This document shows positions 1-9,510 of a DNA stretch of 64,000 nucleotides, in pieces. Under the pieces are notes generated by a model. It did no database searches. It was not told where the DNA came from and worked only from the letters and a program-made list of their open reading frames with translations. Location of the stretch: contig JAHLJT010004567.1 of assembly GCA_031308135.1 (NCBI GenBank), positions 30,601,602 to 30,665,601 of the forward strand, given 5' to 3'. A program made the position numbers and the translations under genes. Source of the DNA: Acheta domesticus (Eukaryota; Arthropoda; Insecta; Orthoptera; Gryllidae). Numbering within the stretch: position 1 is the first letter of the stretch; each line of letters opens with the position of its first letter.

Positions 1-410
1 CTCTTTCTACCTCCCTTTCTCTCTTTCTGTCTCCCTTTCTCTCTCTTTCTATCTCCCTTTCTCTCTATCTCCCTTTCTCTATCTTCTATCTCCCTTTCTC
101 TCTCTTTCTATCTCCCTTTCCCTCTCTTTATATCTCCTTTTCTCTCTCATTCTATCTCCCTTTCTCTCTTTCTACCTCCCTTTCCCTCTTTCTACCACCT
201 TTTCTCTCTCTCTCTATCTCCCCTTCTCTTTCTGTCTCCCTTTCTCTTTCTTTGTATCTCCCTTTCTCTCTTTCTATCTCCCTTTCTCTCTCTCTTTCTA
301 CCTCCCTTTCTGTAGCTCTTTCTATCTCCCTTTCCCACTCTCTTCTACTTCTTTTCTTCTCTTTTTCTCTCTCCCCTTCTCTCTCTCTTTCTCTTCCACG
401 CACACACACT
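1..410. repeat. Pyrimidine-rich minisatellite (about 20-bp unit)
   Basis: The top strand is almost pure C and T. It is a run of variants of a unit reading roughly TCTATCTCCCTTTCTCTCTT, with interspersed TCTGTCTCCC and TCTACCTCCC forms. Units are unequal in length, so this is a degenerate array rather than a clean microsatellite. It begins at the window edge and may extend further. Open frames on both strands here (serine/leucine-rich on plus, arginine/glutamate-rich on minus) are by-products of the composition. Such polypurine-polypyrimidine tracts can form triplex DNA; whether this one does is not known. Confidence 0.9.
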
Positions 411-747
411 CCGACATCATTCCATTGCTTCCACCCGTTCCGCTGTCCCCCGCTCCCTCCCTCCGCAGCGACTCGGTTATTGCAGTCTTTACTGCCCGGG
501 CTGCAGGGAGGAGGACGTTATGCGAGTACATCTACGCATTCATAAACGCGTAATGCGTGGGAGTGAGAGGGGCGGCGGCGAGCGCATTATGTCAAACGCC
601 GCCCGCATCGCGGCCATTAACCCGCTTCTCGGAGGCGGCGCGCGCCGGCGGGCGGCCGGTCTTCTGGAAAGAGATGGAGATGGGAGAAGGGGAGCATTAC
701 CGCCAGGTACGTTTGGATTTAGTGAATCTGCGAACAGGCTTAAAGAT
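411..747. promoter_or_regulatory. CpG-rich unique patch, candidate regulatory DNA
   Basis: An abrupt change from the pyrimidine array to CpG-rich sequence, including GCGCGCGCCGG-type runs near 640-655. It holds several AT-rich motifs set in GC-rich DNA: GCATTATG near 582-589 and CCATTAACCC near 614-623. These are homeodomain-type core motifs. Similar composition recurs at 8.1, 19.7, 22.5, 26.6 and 50.7 kb. No splice-bounded exon or convincing start was found. Regulatory function is an inference from composition only. Confidence 0.3.
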
Positions 748-749
748 TG

Positions 750-1190
750 TTACTTTCTCGCTACCGCTTACGCAGTAGAGAGAAAGTTATGTAATGCTGC
801 TGGAAAAAGCGACAATTTTCGGCAGAAAAAATTTTATTGCCGAGCCCTGGTAACGAAAAAGTGGATAAATTCAGTTGCTAAATTAAAAAAAAATCTTTTC
901 ACAGGTGATCAAGCCACAATCTATTGTTTGTGGGTCCATGATACCGAAAAATTGACGGAAAAACGTTTGTCCGTCCTTACGAAGTCTAGTCTGTGAATAA
1001 CGCTACCGGCTAAACTGTTCAGACCAATTTTCTCCAATATTGATAGTTCCCTATCGATCTGACTGATTCCAAGGGCCCTTGAATTTTAAACCGGAATTTT
1101 AATTTTGGGGATACATTACATAAAGCCCCTGCCATATTTTCAATATTTTTAGGAATTTTAGAGGTTATATTTGAGTAAGAACTTGGCTAA
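750..1190 (-). mobile_element. Fragment of an element A relative (3' end, reversed)
   Basis: Read on the minus strand, this matches the 3' part of the element A group. It carries the terminal palindrome (ACTTTCTCGCTAC paired with GTAGAGAGAAAGT, 752-790), the block around GGTAACGAAAAAGTGGATAAAT (848-870), the mirrored form of the ...GACGGACG... motif, and the block with GGGGATACATTACATAAAGCCCC. The rest of the element is missing. No open frame is preserved. Confidence 0.7.
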
Positions 1191-1412
1191 ACGTCCAGGT
1201 CATTCAAAAGACAGGGAAGTGCAAAAAATTGCTTTATTCACATTTTGCTCAGCACAATAGCTCATATTTTGTGCAAAGTATTGTAGAAGCATCGACAGTC
1301 CCTAGATCTGCTTCTTAGGTAGCTGGTTGCAACCTGGAGTAGGATTTTATATTAAGCTGACTCATAAAATAATTAGTTGTGATGAAGAGCTAAAAATAAT
1401 AATAATACTAAA

Positions 1413-1853
1413 GACTGGGAGAGGTGGCTGACTGATGTCACTGCGGTTCCTCTGACCCCGAGGTCCTTAGGTTCGAGTCTCGACGGCGGCAAGATTTGCG
1501 AAAGTAGCTTATCAGCTTGGGCCACGGTCCGCGCGCAATCTTTCCTCCCTCTTCCTCGTCCTATACTCGCCCACCTTCAATACACACACTTGCACTCTAA
1601 CATGCACTGCACTACCACAGTATGCTGGGAGACTAGTTGGGGACTTATCCCGGCTGGGGCGGTGCCCCGTTGGTGGGAGGTTCCTGGTTGGGGAAAACTC
1701 CGCTAGTCGACGGTAGGTCGGCGCTGGATCTCGCTATCCAGCGGTAGAAGATCACCGCCATCTCTAGATGAAAAAGGCATGCACTACATTTACGGGACCA
1801 ATGGCCTCTGTAGTTGATGCGCGAGGAATAATTAACAATCAATCAAGGATGCT
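1413..1853 (+). mobile_element. tRNA-derived SINE copy 1
   Basis: This SINE family has at least 14 copies in the window. The 5' head is tRNA-like: GAGAGGTGGCTGACTGATG resembles a pol III A box, and GGTTCGAGTCTCG (about 1471-1483) is a clear B box. A long non-tRNA body follows, with the motifs CCGGCTGGGGCGGTGCCCCG, CTAGTCGACGGTAGGTCGGCGC and ATCCAGCGG...AGATCACCGCCA. The 3' end is an A/T-rich tail with AATCAATCAA. This copy lacks the middle block (GGAGAATTCTAGCGGCC...) present in longer copies. Confidence 0.9.
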
Positions 1854-1952
1854 GCAGAAGCAACAGCAGACGATGCTTCACACTGGGCCACCGCAGCTGG
1901 CCTCCTGCTCCGTCAGCGTCGTGCCCGGCGTCGCGCGAATGCCTTCGAAATC

Positions 1953-1957
<5 letters not shown>

Positions 1958-2002
<45 letters not shown>

Positions 2003-2032
2003 TACACATATATATACATATATAAATATATA
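1958..2032. repeat. (TA)n microsatellite
   Basis: An uninterrupted TA run to about 1999, followed by degenerate ATATAC/ATAAATA sequence. It lies between unique DNA and the repeat at 2033-2365. Confidence 0.95.
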
Positions 2033-2365
2033 AGAGCTAAACTCCGACACCATGAGACCAATCTCCATGAAAGTTGGCACTTCGACATATTTTCTCACCG
2101 ACAAGTGTTATGTACTGTTACATCTTTTGTAAATCCACTACATGGCGCAACACATTCGGCAGGATTTTGTATCTATATCGTTAAATAACTCCTAAACGCG
2201 TTCTATAGCCTTAAAAACTAAGCTTTTTGAGGCCAAAGAAACGTTTCTCACACCGTAATCCACAAGATCAGCTCTTCATGTACATTCTATTACATTTTTG
2301 CTGGTCCAGCGCTTCCCGATATTACCTCACCTTCTCAGAGATGTGCAGAATCTGCAATTAAATGT
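2033..2365 (+). repeat. Interspersed repeat C, copy 1
   Basis: The part from about 2180 to 2360 is clearly repeated at 19107-19310. Shared blocks include AATAACTCC(T/C)AAAC, TTTTGAGGCCAA, AAAGAAACGTT(T/C)CTCACACCG, and the stretch ending in TGCAATT. The 5' portion (2033-2180, with ACACCATGAGACCAATCTCC) has no second copy in the window. No tRNA-like boxes, terminal repeats or frame are visible, so the class is unknown. Confidence 0.7.
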
Positions 2366-3724
2366 GAATGAGAGGGATAGAGAGCGGCAGAGACAGACAG
2401 GGACAGGGTGAGGGAGGGTGGAAGAGAAAGTGAGAGGGTGATGGGAGGAGAAAGAGGCAGATAAAGGGCAGAACAACATCTGACCGGGTTTTCCTTGTTT
2501 CTTATGTGGCTGCTGATTCTTAGGAATCCTGAAGCGTAAACGGATTACTCGGAATCGAAGTTTCAGGAAAAATTAATAGTGCAGAAATAAGGCTTATGTC
2601 GTAACATTCCCTCGTAAACTGTAGGTGCCCAAAGAAATGAAAGCTAAGCAAGGAAGAGCTTTCTAAATTTCGAAACAACATTTTAAGTATCTACTAAAAG
2701 TGAATTATATATATGAGTTTCGAGATAAGCACGGAGAATTCATTAGTACAACATTATAACTTGTTTTCGTTAATACATAATTTGCTTCTGAGTACATCTT
2801 TTATTAGAGAATTTTAAAGATTTTCCGACAATTTCTTTCATTTTTGTAATTATTTACAGAGACACAGAAACCCTGATTAATTAGAACTAAACATAAAATG
2901 TCGAATAAATCCTAAACTATCGAGAAAAAGGGATGATTGAATAATGACATTTTAATTATCTAAAAATAATTCATGAAAGAAAAAATAAGCGTTGAAGTGT
3001 AGATTAACGTAGTGGTGACTAAAGTGCAGAAAAGATGAGCATTACCTTCACGACTATACCTAGTGAAGAACATAAAGGAAAAATAAAACATAATTTTCTT
3101 TTTCAGTGTCATATTACCTTTTTTTCATATATGGTATTCGTAACGTTTAGTGTATTCCTCTATTGACATGAAAACTATTAGTTAACGTTAAAAATGAACT
3201 TCAATTTTCATCTTTTATCACTATTTAAAATAATTTAAAATAATAAGAATGGTAGTAGCGTTCATCATAAGGGTGGATATTATTTATAAGCTTGTGTATG
3301 TTACTTTCAATGCGTCCCTTCAGCATTTTTTAAGTATCTTCAAGTGATGTTAAAATGTCAAAATCCACAGAATATTCCAGATTCTAAAACTTCTCATAAA
3401 ATGTACACAAACCCAATGAAGCCCCTGCGTTCTCCTTCTTTTGCTACAAAATGTACTTCTAACGATAATTTTAAAACCTCTCTGTATAGCAAAAGCTTAA
3501 GTATTAACGAAAGCTGAAGTATTACCGAAAGCTTAACTACTGCTTCTAATATTCGCCAAACTTGCTTCGCAATGTTGCTTTTGGGAGACGCAACGAAAGA
3601 ATAGAAAAGGTAAGAAAAAAAACCACAACGGTGTAAGAACCTGGGATGACGCAGAGAGGTTTAGAAGAGCACAAAAGACTTTTATTTTGCCACAGAGCCC
3701 AAATGTCGTCGACCTGGACGACCG
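2366..3724. other. No gene seen; purine-rich tract then AT-rich DNA
   Basis: Positions 2366-2470 are a purine-rich GAGAGGG/GGGAGG tract. The rest is AT-rich and full of stops in all frames. I see no exon, repeat copy or RNA gene. The minus-strand open frame at 3546-3860 overlaps a tRNA-like remnant and is not convincing as a protein. Confidence 0.6.
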
Positions 3725-3795
3725 AGGTTTCTAAAAGCATATACTGAGCCAGTGCTTCTTTCCGAAAGGTCGCGGGTTCGAGTTCCGCCTTGGGA
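3725..3795 (+). repeat. tRNA-like remnant, possibly a second SINE family
   Basis: Positions 3771-3788 read GCGGGTTCGAGTTCCGCC. This forms a T-arm stem-loop and contains a B-box-like GGTTCGAGTTCC. Upstream TTTCCGAAAGGTC resembles an anticodon arm and AGCATATACTGAGCCAG could be a degraded D arm. A tidy acceptor stem cannot be formed, so a functional tRNA is unlikely. The sequence differs from the main SINE in the window. Confidence 0.4.
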
Positions 3796-4323
3796 ATGGT
3801 TGTTTGCCCCTTGTCTCTCATGAATGTGTTGTCGCGGAGGGCCTCGCGTTCTGCTGACACCAGTTGAGAGGAGCTCGCAAGTATGTTGAGTCTAGTGTAT
3901 GGTCGATTATGCGTCCCATCGAGTTGAAAAAGGTAACCGGCAGTGACGTTCTATTGGGGTGTGCAAGTCGTGTATCAAGGCCCAAGGAAATTTTAAAAAA
4001 TCCTTTTTTCCTTTGAGTTTATTTTTTTATTCGTACTTCCGTGCGATCGGCGTCGGAGATCAGCACCAGCGCCTCTATGCAACGCAGACAGTATGCGAGC
4101 GCAGTTCAGGCCGTTGACTCTAATCTCCAACGTGTTCAGGACGTGTCGGGTGCGGTAGCGCATGCGCGCGACCTCCCCCCTCTCAGGGACGAAGGGCGCA
4201 AAGGCGTTGGATCTCGATTCAAAGGCCTACTACTGAGTGACTTCGTGACCTGACTGAGTGACTTCGTGATTTTGATATTCTCCGTTGCGTGTTGCACTCT
4301 TTGGCGATATTCATTAAAATAGT
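3796..4323. other. Unassigned, moderately GC-rich segment
   Basis: Contains a small direct duplication of about 21 bp around CTGAGTGACTTCGTGA (about 4233-4268). A short open frame at 4041-4253 has no recognisable domain. No repeat family from elsewhere in the window matches. Confidence 0.5.
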
Positions 4324-4641
4324 GTTATTTTTTTGGAGGATAGTGAAAAAGTGGTCCAATGTTTTTTAAGTAAATACTTCTCGTCCCTTTCATATGAAGA
4401 AAAGAAGCGAGTAATTGATGTTAGGCGACCAAGTCGTAACCTAATAATATTCCAGAATTTAATTTTTAAAATGACAACCGAAGAATGGCAAAAATGTCAA
4501 GCATGTATTTTTAAATACTTTAAAATATATTATTCCAACCTTTGCAATATAAACTACAACACCCCCATTGTTATTTTGCGACAATATTTTCCTCATTTCT
4601 ATAGTATAATTGAAAATAAATCAGGATTTTGCTTATTTTAA
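4324..4641 (+). pseudogene. Possible hAT transposase N-terminal remnant
   Basis: A short open frame whose early part, with SSLSYEEKKRVIDV and RRPSRNL, resembles the SLSEEEK...GRPTP segment that precedes the TTF-type zinc finger in some animal hAT transposases. The expected cysteine-rich zinc-finger region does not follow, and the remaining residues are low-complexity aromatic and asparagine-rich. It may be a small fragment of a dead hAT element, or a chance frame in AT-rich DNA. Confidence 0.22.
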
Positions 4642-5470
4642 TTCAATTATACTCTAAATACGTATGCGAAAAGAGTAATGTGGGACTACACTAACCTTCA
4701 CTGCCAACGCCCTAGTTCCAGAGTGAGGAGATGCCAATGGTAACCGAGTGGATAAATGCCCTAGAAAGAAATTAGTTACTTAGCGAATGTTTCGGAATCT
4801 TGTAACAATGCTATTGGTTCTCTCGCTTGATAAACCTTAACTGGTGCTAATTATATTTTGGTTTACCGCGTATTCTTAGTTTTACTCGCATGTATTGGCT
4901 ATTTTGAATGCGTATATTGCCAATTTTAAGTGCATAGTTGCATGCATATTTTTAACTTTTTTAGTGCATGATGTTCTGGGATCTATGATTGTTATGTTCG
5001 TTGACGTTTTTTATATATAAGTACTTTATTCCTTTAGTACTCACATAAATTCCTTTAATTATAAATCCTTGTATTGTAATAAATAAAAATGTCATCTTTG
5101 TTCTCTTTATCTTTTTGTATTCTTTAAGTATAGCTTTATTTCTTTAAATTATTAGAACACAATTCGTTTTCGCAGTTATCTGAATTATAACAATGGAATT
5201 TTACCAAATAATTGCATCGACAACCAAACATGTGCACATTAGCAAGCAGCCTTGACCTCCCTGAACTGCACAGGAGCCCAATCCACACTTTGCAAGGGCT
5301 TCTGCCACACACCCACACAATTCAGTCGCTTCAGACTCTCTGCTACAGCCGTGACATGCAGTGCTTCACCAAACGGACCCCGGGGGTAGATCGACAAAAT
5401 TTGATCAAAATTTACTGCCGAAAATAACGTTTGTGTTCAAACGCTGTTGGATGTTTTAATATTGCAGTGT
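4642..5470. other. No gene seen, AT-rich
   Basis: AT-rich DNA with TGCATG-type repeats near 4930-4970. Short overlapping frames at 5136-5427 lack domain signals. No SINE or element A sequence. Confidence 0.6.
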
Positions 5471-5800
5471 TGGCAGGACTTAGATAAGCCAAGCGCACGC
5501 GTCCGTTCCCAGGGCGGGGTGTGTGTGAGTGTGTGTGTGCCTGATGCGCTGATAACATTCACCCCCGTGTGTACACAGCAGTGGAGGGGCGGCCAGTTGC
5601 TCTATCTCCCAGCGCGCCCTCGGGTTGCGCCGCGTGTGGCCACGGCGGCGGCGCGGCGCGCGGTTGACGCTGAGGTGGCGATTGTAGAGCGTCGGAGGAG
5701 GGAGGGGAGAGGGGACGGCTGCGGTGGAAGCTGAGACGGTGGAGACGACGAGTGTAATAACGTTGGCGGTGACGGAGTTTCGATAATAGCACCGAATAAT
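5471..5800. promoter_or_regulatory. CpG-rich patch with a GT tract
   Basis: A short GTGTGTGAGTGTGTGTGTG run (about 5519-5540) is followed by GCGCGCC/CGGCGGCGGCGCGGCGCG-type sequence (5610-5670) and purine-rich GGAGGGAGGGGAGAGGGG (about 5696-5714). Frames on both strands are open because of composition. It abuts a partial SINE. A promoter or CpG island is possible; no TATA box, initiator or exon is supported. Confidence 0.25.
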
Positions 5801-5811
5801 AGTACCGAATT

Positions 5812-5990
5812 TAGCTGACTGGAGGAGAATTCTAGCGGCCGGCTGCTCTGATTGGTAATTTTCCGTGGTTTCTTCGATCAATACTAGTCAAATGCCGAAG
5901 TAGAATATAAACAAACTGGTTACGGATCGCTCGCAGTATTTCCTGACTCATCCTTGCCTCTTTCTCTCCTCACACACATATACCGAAACA
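5812..5990 (+). mobile_element. tRNA-SINE, partial copy
   Basis: Starts at GCTGACTGGAGGAGAATTCTAGCGGCC, the middle block of the SINE, and continues through CGGCTGCTCTGATTGGTAATTTTCCGTGG and TTTCTTCGATCAATAC. It then degrades. The tRNA-like head and the 3' third are absent. It lies directly upstream of a nearly complete copy. Confidence 0.8.
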
Positions 5991-6040
5991 CTCGTACACA
6001 TACACCCCCCTCCCACCCACATATACCCAAAGAAACATAC

Positions 6041-6571
6041 CGGGAGATATGGCTCAGTACATCAACCGGATGTCACTGCAGTCCTTCTGACCGGGAGGTC
6101 TTAGTTTCGAGTCCCGACAGCGCGGCGCGACGCAGGCGGCAGGATTTTCGACACTAGCTTGTCAGCTAGGTCGAATTTAGTCGCTGTGTGGAGGAGAATT
6201 CTAGAGGCCGGCTAATCTGATCGGTAGTTTTCCGTGTTTTTTTCGATCAACACCAAGCGAATGCCGGAGAAGTACCCTAACAAACGGGCCACGGACCACG
6301 CGCTATCTTTCCTTCCCCTTCCTTGTCCTCTCCTCTTACCCACACAAGCCGAGAGACCGGTCGGGAGCTTACAGATTGTCCCGGCTGGGGCGGTGACCCG
6401 TTGTTGGGAGATACCTGGTTGAGGGGGAAAACCACTCTAGTCGACGGTAGGTCGGCGCCGGATCTCGCCATCTAGCGGGGAAAAGATCATCGCCACCTCC
6501 CGAGAAAAAACACGCACTACACTGGAACTAATGACCTGAGTAGTTGACGCGCCCGGAAACACGAATCAAAC
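6041..6571 (+). mobile_element. tRNA-SINE, near full length
   Basis: One of the longest copies. Head: CCGGGAGATATGGCTCAGTACATCAACC (A-box region) and AGTTTCGAGTCCCG (degraded B box, about 6100-6118). An extra GCGCGGCGCGACGCA lies just after the B box and is not seen in other copies. The middle block, the CACACAAGCC spacer, the CCGGCTGGGGCGGTGACCCG block and CTAGTCGACGGTAGGTCGGCGCCGG follow. The tail is GGAAACACGAATCAAACACAC leading into a CA-rich stretch. Confidence 0.92.
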
Positions 6572-6604
6572 ACACATACACAAATACACATACATAAACA
6601 CACA

Positions 6605-6776
6605 CACACACTCTCTCTCATGTACACGCACTACACTCCCACACAAGGCAGTCGCTAACTTTGGGCTTGTCCAGCTGAGGGGTGCCCCAGTCAGGGAGAT
6701 ACATGGGGAAACCTACTAACCGTCTAGTCGGCTTCGGATCTCACATTCCAGTGAGGCAGAACGACCATCCCTCTAT
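6605..6776 (+). mobile_element. tRNA-SINE 3' fragment
   Basis: Diverged 3' half only. GGGCTTGTCCAGCTGAGGGGTGCCCC corresponds to GCTTGTCCCGGCTGGGGCGGTGCCCC in full copies. GGGAGATACATGGGGAAACC and CTAGTCGGCTTCGGATCTCAC also match. The head and middle are missing. Confidence 0.7.
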
Positions 6777-7380
6777 TATCTACCAAATGGAAACATACTA
6801 CAAGCAAAGAAAGGCGAGAACGAGAGGGAGTAGTGAGGAAGTGAGGGCGATCACATTGAACTGCGAATGAATGTGAAAGGCCCGAAAACTCGGGATACGA
6901 GAGATGCACAATGATACCAAGGAGAGGAGTAGTCGCGGAGAACTCGGAACAGGCCTGCGCGTTCGGCATAGGTACGGCTAGGGGTAGAGGCATAGGTGCG
7001 AGAAGAACGCGGGGACAAGTAGGGGTGTTCTCAAGAACCGACTTTGGGTGCGCTTATGGAAATGGGTCACGTACGAAGATAGAAGTGGGCATCAAATAGG
7101 GTGAAGTTTATCAAAAAGTGACCATGAAGCGGACGAGGCGCAAGCGCATGGCTCGTGAAGGAGTCTTTTAATTGGAGGCCAGAGTGAATGGATTGACGAA
7201 GCAATAAATGTCTCGGAATGATGTATTGAATTTCACTTTTGAGTTGCACCTCGAAAGGCTCAGACATGACGCGATGAGGGAGCGGGTATTATGGGTCGAA
7301 GAGTACGATGGTGTAGAGAGAATGGGATTAGGGTGAGCGCGAGGACTTAGGGACGTGGATAGAAGTGTTAAGTGACAGGT
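6777..7380. other. No gene seen; purine-biased DNA
   Basis: Top strand rich in G and A (for example GAGAACGAGAGGGAGTAG near 6817). Short frames on both strands (6911-7099 plus, 7067-7267 minus) show no domain. The segment grades into the G-rich minisatellite. Confidence 0.55.
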
Positions 7381-8110
7381 GTGGGAGAGGGCGCAGATCT
7401 GCCCGGGGAGAAAGGGAAGGACAGAAAGGTGGGCGAATAGGCAGGAGCGGGGCCGATCACCGGCCGGCCGGGCGCGGGGGCAGGCGTGGGCGGGAGTAGG
7501 CGGGCGCGGGTGCGGGAGCGTAGGGGGCGGGAGCGGGCGCTGGGGCAGGCGCGGGAGAGACGCGGAGACGGTCGCAGGCGGGGGGGGGGAGTGGGCGGGC
7601 GCGAACGTGAGAGGACGCGGACGTGAGGACGGACGCTGGGGCAGGCGCGGGGGCAGACGCGGGTGCAAACGCGGGGCAGGCGTGGGCGGAAACAGGCCGG
7701 GGTTGGGCGTCGGCGCGGGCGCTGGGCAGGCGCGGGGACGGGTGCGGGGCCAGGTGCGGGGATGGGCGCAGGCGGACGCGAGCGTGGGAGGACGCGGACG
7801 TGGGGACGGACGCTGGGGCAGGCGCGGGGGCAGACGCGGGTGCAAACGCGGGGCAGGCGTGGACGGAAACAGGCCGAGGTTGGGTGTGGGGGCGGGCGCT
7901 GGGCAGGCGCGGGGACGGGGGCGGGGGCGGCAGGCGTGGGGGCAGTGGGCGGGCGCGAGCATGGGAGGGCGCGGTCATGGGGACGGATGCTGGGGCAGGA
8001 GCGGGGGCAGACGCGGATGCAAGCGCGGGTGGAGGCGCGGGCGTGGGTGGGCACGGGCACGGGCGAGGGGTTGGGCGCGGGCGGGAGCTGGGGCAGGCGC
8101 GGGGCCCAAA
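7381..8110. repeat. G-rich minisatellite with 177-bp higher-order unit
   Basis: The top strand is a run of short variants of GGGCGCGGGCGCGGG, GGGGCAGGCGCGG and similar. On top of this there is a longer period: the block GGACGGACGCTGGGGCAGGCG occurs at about 7627 and 7804 and, as GGACGGATGCTGGGGCAGGAG, at about 7981. The spacing is 177 bp both times. The intervening sequence (GCAGACGCGGGTGCAAACGCGGGGCAGG, then the GGAAACAGGCCG block) repeats in step. All frames on both strands stay open for 150-260 codons because stops are nearly absent, so the alanine/proline/arginine/glycine frames are not evidence of genes. The strand asymmetry gives high G-quadruplex potential. Confidence 0.92.
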
Positions 8111-8400
8111 GACTTGGTGACCATCTGAGAGGGGGCGGGTGAGGAGGTGGAGTAGAGAGCCGGAGAGCCCGCTCAATGCGTGGAGCTCATACCGTCACTC
8201 GCGTGGGTGGCGGCGTGGACTCGAGCGCCTGTGGATGCAGCCCATCCTTGACCCACAAGCCGCGCGATAATCCAATATCCGCCTGCGCAATTACGACGCG
8301 CGCGCGCGCGGGTGACGCCGCCGACGCACGGGCAGGGAGTTTGGCCACCAACTGCGCGGAGAGACGGATCACCATGAAGGCTCTCAAGGAAGGTCCTTTT
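8111..8400. promoter_or_regulatory. CpG-rich patch after the minisatellite
   Basis: Unique-looking CpG-rich DNA with a (CG)n-like run (GACGCGCGCGCGCGCGGGTG, about 8297-8314). AT-containing motifs GATAATCCAATATCC (about 8267-8281) and GCAATTACGACG (about 8287-8298) sit in it. Composition matches the other candidate regulatory patches. A short plus frame (8176-8403) has no recognisable domain. Confidence 0.25.
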
Positions 8401-8836
8401 TAGTCGGAAGAAATAAAATTGAATGTGGACTGTAGACCATAACATACATACCTTTCCTTACAATAGCCCAGCAAACTACGCAAGATTTTAAGAATAGTGA
8501 ATTGAATTTGAAACATATGTAAACAGATTTCAAAATTAATACAATTCTCAAAATAAGTTTTATATTGGCGGCTATGAGAAATTAAATACTTTATCTGGTT
8601 AACAATAAGTATTAAATTAAGGTAGTTTGAATCAGGAGATTTTCACAGATCAGATAATTTCTTGCAATGTTAAGAAACAACAGATTTACAAAATTATAAC
8701 GATTAGATACATCAAGATGAAAGGGGAAGTATCAATTGGCAATTATTGAATACAATATTAAATGCAATGAAATGCTAATTATTCAAAGTTTAATAATAGA
8801 TAGTAAGTCTGAATCTTACAAACGGAGTACAATCTT
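8401..8836. other. No gene seen, AT-rich
   Basis: AT-rich DNA with no repeat copy recognised, ending at the truncated SINE. Confidence 0.6.
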
Positions 8837-9080
8837 ACAAACCAGGTATCTCCCCCAGCGGGGCACCACCCCAACCCGGAGATCTCAGCTCGCAACTGGA
8901 CTCCCGACATGTGTGGTAGTGTCGTGCATCTAAGTATAGGTGTGTGTAAGTAAAGAGTGATTAAAGGACAAGAAAGAGAAAGGCAAGATCGCGCGCGGTC
9001 TGTGGCTCGTTTGTTAGGGTACTGCTCCGGCATTCGCCTAGTGTTGATAAGAGATACCACGGAAAACTACCAACCAGAGC
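8837..9080 (-). mobile_element. tRNA-SINE, truncated by a MITE
   Basis: Reverse-strand SINE body: CAGGTATCTCCC(CC)AGCGGGGCACC, then GATCGCGCGCGGTC, then CGGCATTCGCCTAGTGTTGAT and ACGGAAAACTACC. It stops at AACCAGAGC, exactly where the hAT-like MITE begins. The continuation expected in other copies (AGCCGGCCGCTAGAATTC) is not found beyond the MITE, so either the far side was deleted or the SINE ended here first. Confidence 0.85.
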
Positions 9081-9510
9081 TAGGGATGGCAAAAACCATC
9101 GATGTTTTCCACCAGAAACGTCGATAAATTAACATCAATGTTTTCTTCACATTAACATTTTTCTGCAAAAACATCGATGTTTGAGTTTATTATTCGTGCA
9201 ATGCTTTATTATGTCCTTTAAAGTTATTTATGTTATTTTCATGGTATTTTGGTATGGTATATAAAGGAATATTGATGAAAAGATTAATATGGTAATATCG
9301 TGAAGCACGGTGTTCTTTAATTTTAATTTTCTTCTTTACATTCAATAATAATTTTTATTAGTATAGTGGTCTATTACTAACATGCTGCTAACCAAACAGA
9401 AAATATATCCCGTTTGTGTACGGTAATTCAAACGGATAGGAAAATAGTATGTTTGTTAGTCTACATTTAAAACATCGTTTTAAACATCGATGTGATTTTT
9501 GTCGGAAAAT
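9081..9510 (-). mobile_element. hAT-like MITE with CATCGATGTTT termini
   Basis: Begins TAGGGATGGCAAAAACCATC and is rich in the palindromic CATCGATG at both ends (about 9098 and 9487). Internal blocks (GTTCTTTAATTTTAATTTTC, CTTCTTTACATTC, GCTAACCAAACAG) match, in reverse order and orientation, blocks inside the element at 61356-62480. The two are therefore the same family, with this one about 430 bp and internally deleted. TAGGGATGGCAAAA-type ends with CATCGATG are typical of hAT-related MITEs. The right terminus is degraded and no 8-bp duplication is readable. Confidence 0.6.

Noticed and set aside
252..545. Ser/Leu-rich and Arg/Glu-rich frames at the window start
   Set aside because: Translation of the CTTT/CTCC repeat.
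1413..1853. Functional tRNA gene at the SINE head
   Set aside because: A and B boxes are present but there is no foldable cloverleaf with acceptor stem, and the same head recurs with a common body in many copies.
7168..8176. Multiple frames of 160-264 codons on both strands
   Set aside because: All lie in the G-rich minisatellite, where stop codons are rare. Overlapping open frames on both strands indicate composition, not coding.
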